A stretch of 64,000 bases of DNA from Pyrus communis (Eukaryota; Streptophyta; Magnoliopsida; Rosales; Rosaceae). Below are positions 60,044-64,000 of the stretch, one piece after another. Numbering within the stretch: the first letter of the stretch is position 1; every line of letters starts with the position of its first letter. The position numbers and the translations under genes are program-made. The notes below the pieces were generated by a model. That model saw only the letters and a program-made list of their open reading frames with translations, did not search any database and was not told the origin of the DNA. The stretch covers positions 26,119,065 through 26,183,064 of the forward strand of contig NC_084812.1 in the NCBI RefSeq assembly GCF_963583255.1, in the 5' to 3' direction.

Positions 60044-62639
60044 ATGGCGAGCTTCAGCTTCAACACCACCAGAATCAGAACCCCCACCCTTCAATACCAC
60101 AAACCCATCTCCAAGTTTGTCTACCGGGCAAAACCCATCAAAATCACATCTCCTCTCTCCACCAATCCCTCAAAATCCCGGCCAATACTCCGCTGTTTCC
60201 GTCCCAATTCCGTCTCGGAAAGCTCTTTTTCCACGACACAAGAAACAGAGGAGGAGGAATTCGATGAAGTGGACGACGACCCAACGAAGGAGCTGAGCTA
60301 CCTCGACCCGGAAACCGACCCGGAGAGCATTTCGGAGTGGGAGCTGGACTTCTGCTCCAGGCCGATTTTGGATATCAGAGGGAAGAAGGTGTGGGAGCTG
60401 GTGGTTTGTGACGAATCGCTGTCTCTGCAGTTTACGAAATATTTTCCAAACAATGTTATCAACAGCATTACTTTGAAGGATGCTATTGTGTCCATTAGTG
60501 ACGAATTAGGTGTCCCTCTGCCGGATAAAATCCGCTACTTCAGGTAAATTTCTCCTGGTCGTAATCAGAACCATTCATTTTCTTAATCTTCATTTAAAGA
60601 TCATCTCTGCAAGTTAAATTGAACAAGGTTTAGTCATTCATATGTGTCGAACAAATTGACAAGTACGTTAATAACAAATGGGAGAGGTGCGCTCATGGGG
60701 TTGGCGCAACTATTGTCTTACTAGTTGTTACGAATCCGTAACAATGGCTTAAATTTTGCCAATTTTTTAACGAAATCAGCACGTTTGGAGCACATGTGAG
60801 GTGCTTTACGTTTGTAAAACTCCAATTTACCCTCACATTGTCACTCAGGCGCGAAATATTTCGAAAAAAAGTGAGGAAATATAGTCATTGTTCTTTCATG
60901 TAACAATTAGTAAACTAGAGGGTTAAAGTAGCTGAACTTAGCCGTTTATTTTGTGCATAATGTGTGCTTCTGTGGATTGTGCATGCTTGAGAAAGCATGT
61001 CAGCTGGGATTTGGTAATGGTTCAACTTTTATGATTGGTTTTGTTCAATTGGATTATGTAGGTCACAGATGCAGACAATTATCACAAAAGCATGTAACGA
61101 GCTCGGTATAAAGCCTATTCCCAGTAAACGGGTAAGCATGTTTTTCTTGTCAATTCTCTAATTTTCGGAACATATACAGATTGAGGAAGCTTTTTTTTTT
61201 TTCAACCACAACTGATTACGAAGACATTTTTACTAATCAAGTAACTTAAGAAAGTTAGGCTAATAGCCTGCAGAATTTAGAGGGCCGCTACAGAAGTACG
61301 TTGATGTTAGACTAGACTAGTGGTAATATTTACCTGCACTAAACACTCTCGATCATCTCTCTTAAGGAAGCATTTCTATGGTCTCACTTCCTTTCTCCAT
61401 CGCTTGTTGACATGGATTTTAATTTCCCCTTAAGGGAACAGCACAACAAGATGTTTTCACCAAACCAAGTAGTCGCTTTTTAAGATTTCTTTCAGACGAG
61501 CATTTCATTCATTCTCCCTTTTTTTTTAGCATATGTACCATTGAATTATGGCGATACTGCCACAGAGATGCCGAAGTTACACGTCTTTGAAACACTATCA
61601 ACAGTTAGTAATGAAGCTTTTCTTTTTTCTGGTAGAACTGCTTTCTCTGTCTGGTTATTCTCTTAGAACATTGCTTTTTTCAGTGCCTATCGCTGCTTTT
61701 GTGGCTGGAAGAACGCTATGAGACAGTGTACACACGCCATCCTGGTTTCCAGAAAGGATCTAAGCCGCTCCTCGCATTGGATAACCCTTTCCCAATGGAA
61801 CTTCCGGAAAATCTTGTTGGCGAGAAATGGGCCTTTGTTCAGTTGCCCTTTTCAGGTAAAGGACTTGCTAATGGTGACATTTCGACAAATATAACAAGTC
61901 ACATTCTCTGACCTGCCTTATTCATCCGGTATTTCTTCTAAACATTTCATGTGCCCTTACTAATTCTAATTCCTGGTTTCAGCTGTTCAAGAGGAAATCT
62001 CATCCTTAGACACGAACCTCGTGTTTGGCGCAAGTCTAGATTTGGATTTGTTAGGGATTGAAATTGATGAGAAGACTTTGATTCCAGGATTGGCAGTTGC
62101 ATCTTCACGTGCAAAACCGCTAGCAGGTGTTTACTCTCGACTATCATCTTCTTTTTTCTTATGCATATTTACTTGCATATATCCATACGCAGATGTCCTT
62201 CATACAGATAGCGTGACATGTTATGTCATTAGATTGTTAAATAAGAACCGTTGGTCTGAGTAAATTGACAAATATAAACAGCTTCCTAATTCCTATTGCA
62301 TCTTGTAAAGTTTTGTTATGTTCATCTAACTATAAGTCTATAAGGGATCCTGATCGCATCTTGCTATATGCTGGTGCAGCTTGGATGAATGGGTTGGAAG
62401 TTTGCTCGATTGAAGTTGATTTGTCACGGGCTCGCTTGCTTCTTTCCGTTGGAATCTCTGGCCGATATATTTACGCCACCTACAATAAGACTCCTGAAAC
62501 AACAAGTGAAGCTGAAGCTTGGGAAGCAGCAAAGAAGGATTGCGGAGGCTTGCACTTCCTTGCAATCCAGGGGGACTTGGACGGGGATGATTGTGTCGGA
62601 TTTTGGCTTCTACTAGACTTGCCACCTCCACCTGTATAG
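60044..62639 (+). CDS. TAB2: TAB2, plastid psaB translation factor, 381 aa
   Basis: Chloroplast RNA-binding protein required for translation of psaB, and so for photosystem I; the Arabidopsis homologue (ATAB2) acts on both photosystems. Exons 60044-60543, 61062-61131, 61684-61855, 61983-62126 and 62380-62639 total 1146 nt, 381 aa plus stop, in phase. Residues 1-60 are a Ser/Thr/Arg-rich transit peptide. An acidic linker ([11 protein letters not shown]) follows, then the TAB2 domain to the end: [77 protein letters not shown], and the family-typical end [13 protein letters not shown]. The last exon is intact. It is divergent from the gene at 54485-59660 with 383 bp between start codons. Confidence 0.96.
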
Positions 62640-63599
62640 TTCTATCGGTTGAAAAGGTTTACGAAAGAAATAACTCCTACACATTAGTTTCTCAGTTATA
62701 TTACTTCATATTTGAGAAGTGATTGCAAGAACTGCTTCGGGACGGAGTTTACTTCATGTTTGAAGTGATTGCAAAAACTGCTTCGGAACGGAGTTTCTTT
62801 TCGAGGGTTTTTAACTGTTAATGAGTTTTATGAATGGCCTAAAGAGGAAACTAAACTCGCTATCCGGCAAAGTTGGTTGCAGGGTTCAAGGTCTCTCATG
62901 CAAACTAGGGCTCGGGGTGCCCGAGTTCTAGTACCGGGTCTGTCATCCTGGGTTCGGGATTACAGACCCAAAGTTATCCAATTAGACATTTACAACTTGT
63001 ATGGCCTCTCCTCCGAAAGAGTTTTACCATCGTCACCACCACTCTTCCAGGTTCCACCAAAATCGACTCCCACTCGGGTGTAGTCAGCAATGAGGCACCA
63101 CAATCTGCATGAACAATGACTCAAGGACGGGATGCTTTCTAATTGACGGACAAATTTCAGCCAACAAACTAACGCCGGAAGCATTCACTTCACCACTGTA
63201 TTCAATTCCATCAACTTCAAAGATGGTAAACGCATCTGACCCGATACGAAAACAACTTTCATTCCTATCCTGTCTGTTACAGCGAATTCTGAAATATCAA
63301 AGTTCAAGTCGGAGTATACAAATACATTTCGAGAATAAGGTAGCTTAGCTGTCTATAGAACAAAAAAAAAAAACAAAAGAACGAAAGAAAACCTGCTTTC
63401 CTCATAATTTACCCTACTTGACCAGAACTAATTCTTCAAGGACGACGAAACTAAACAGCCCTGCACATACAAGCCACCGGATATACTACAACACGTTATC
63501 TCTTCCGCCCTTTTAGAGGCAAGTGATTTCCATTCCATATTAATGTGGAAGGAAGTCTCCAGATGAGATTGATCATCACCACCGACAAGTTGTACGTCC
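62640..63599. other. TAB2 3' UTR and intergenic region
   Basis: A 48-bp tandem duplication lies at 62703-62750 and 62751-62795 (both ending ...GG(G/A)ACGGAGTTT). The stretch to 63599 is otherwise unique-looking, with an A run at about 63363-63374. It includes the 3' UTR of the minus-strand gene at 63600-63741. Confidence 0.5.
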
Positions 63600-63741
63600 T
63601 CATGTTCTTGACCCTTTCTGCTTTTGAGATACAAATCGAACCCCTTGCTTCCCCAGTTCCAGGGATTTGACTTTGCCGTCATCTAGAGTAACAGATAACG
63701 TTGACGTGCCTTCGATAACTTCGCTAACCACTCCCTTATGC
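63600..63741 (-). CDS. 3'-terminal exon of an unidentified gene running off the window
   Basis: On the minus strand an acceptor (TTTTGTACAG, ending at 63742) is followed by an in-frame exon ending TGA at 63600-63602. It encodes HKGVVSEVIEGTSTLSVTL, then DDGKVKSLELGKQGVRFV, then SQKQKGSRT. The alternating hydrophobic pattern and GV.SEV...LSVTLDDG spacing suggest a small beta-barrel (SH3/KOW/Tudor-like) C-terminus, but I do not recognise the family. The upstream exons lie beyond 64000. 63742-64000 looks intronic: AT-rich with no coding signal. Confidence 0.45.
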
Positions 63742-64000
63742 CTGTACAAAAAAAGGGAAAAAGGAAAGAAATCAGCACAAATGAACACACCAAAAGTTCT
63801 CTTAAAGTAACACTTGATACTGACAACCACGTCTTCATGGAAAATAATCATTTAACAGAAAACATGAACGACAACCCCTTCATGGCTAAATTGTTGGCAT
63901 TACAAGTTTACAACTCAAGACATCCTTTTATATGTTAGTATGGACTGTAATATTTTGTTTTATCTTATTTAGGGTCCTATGAGACTGAGTAATACACTAT

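Noticed and set aside
1..64000. CRISPR arrays, bacterial operons, riboswitches, phage or plasmid features
   Set aside because: None seen; the window is plant nuclear DNA with introns and plant transposons.

Overview
The window is nuclear DNA of a flowering plant: intron-containing genes with GT..AG borders, AT-rich intergenic DNA, LTR retrotransposons, MITEs and plant-specific families. Repeat types such as a 5S-bearing Cassandra LTR and short dispersed repeats suggest a woody eudicot, possibly Rosaceae (apple/pear-like). That placement is an inference. There is no prokaryotic, plasmid or viral content and no CRISPR.

Layout. 1-346 is the 3' end of a Copia element. 2185-5600 is an intronless CC-NBS-LRR resistance gene broken by an in-frame stop and a frameshift; a 700-bp solo LTR with a perfect target-site duplication (TSD) lies just behind it. 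5.6-11.4 kb is repeat-rich with no convincing gene. 11814-13527 (+) is a secreted DUF642 cell-wall protein. 14254-16735 (-) is RLF, a cytochrome b5-domain protein. 19328-19599 is a Cassandra solo LTR. 21043-23262 (-) is a P-class PPR protein like Arabidopsis MTL1 (At5g64320). 26575-33036 (+) is DNA topoisomerase II in 19 exons. 36701-41230 (+) is an OBERON3/4-type PHD protein. 43009-43407 (+) is a small, probably plastid, one-helix protein.

43.7-53.4 kb is a segmental duplication. An intact TWISTED DWARF 1/FKBP42 gene (50217-53420, -) lies beside a second copy that has lost its first two exons (45461-47301, -) and abuts a Copia fragment. 54485-59660 (-) is a tRNA-dihydrouridine synthase in 12 exons. 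It is head to head with TAB2 (60044-62639, +), a plastid psaB translation factor, and five Site II motifs lie in the gap between them. At the right edge is the last exon of an unidentified minus-strand gene.

The genes are ordinary housekeeping, organelle and development genes, not a cluster or operon. Functional links are loose: PPR, TAB2 and the dihydrouridine synthase concern RNA or translation, and several products are organelle-targeted. I see no previously undescribed multi-gene system. The most informative items are structural: the doubly broken NLR, the truncated FKBP42 duplicate, the Site II divergent promoter, and several mobile elements datable by clean TSDs (MULE-like, hAT-like, SINE-like, Cassandra, Copia). 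Exon models were built by hand; in every multi-exon gene the coding phases close exactly, which is the main support for them.
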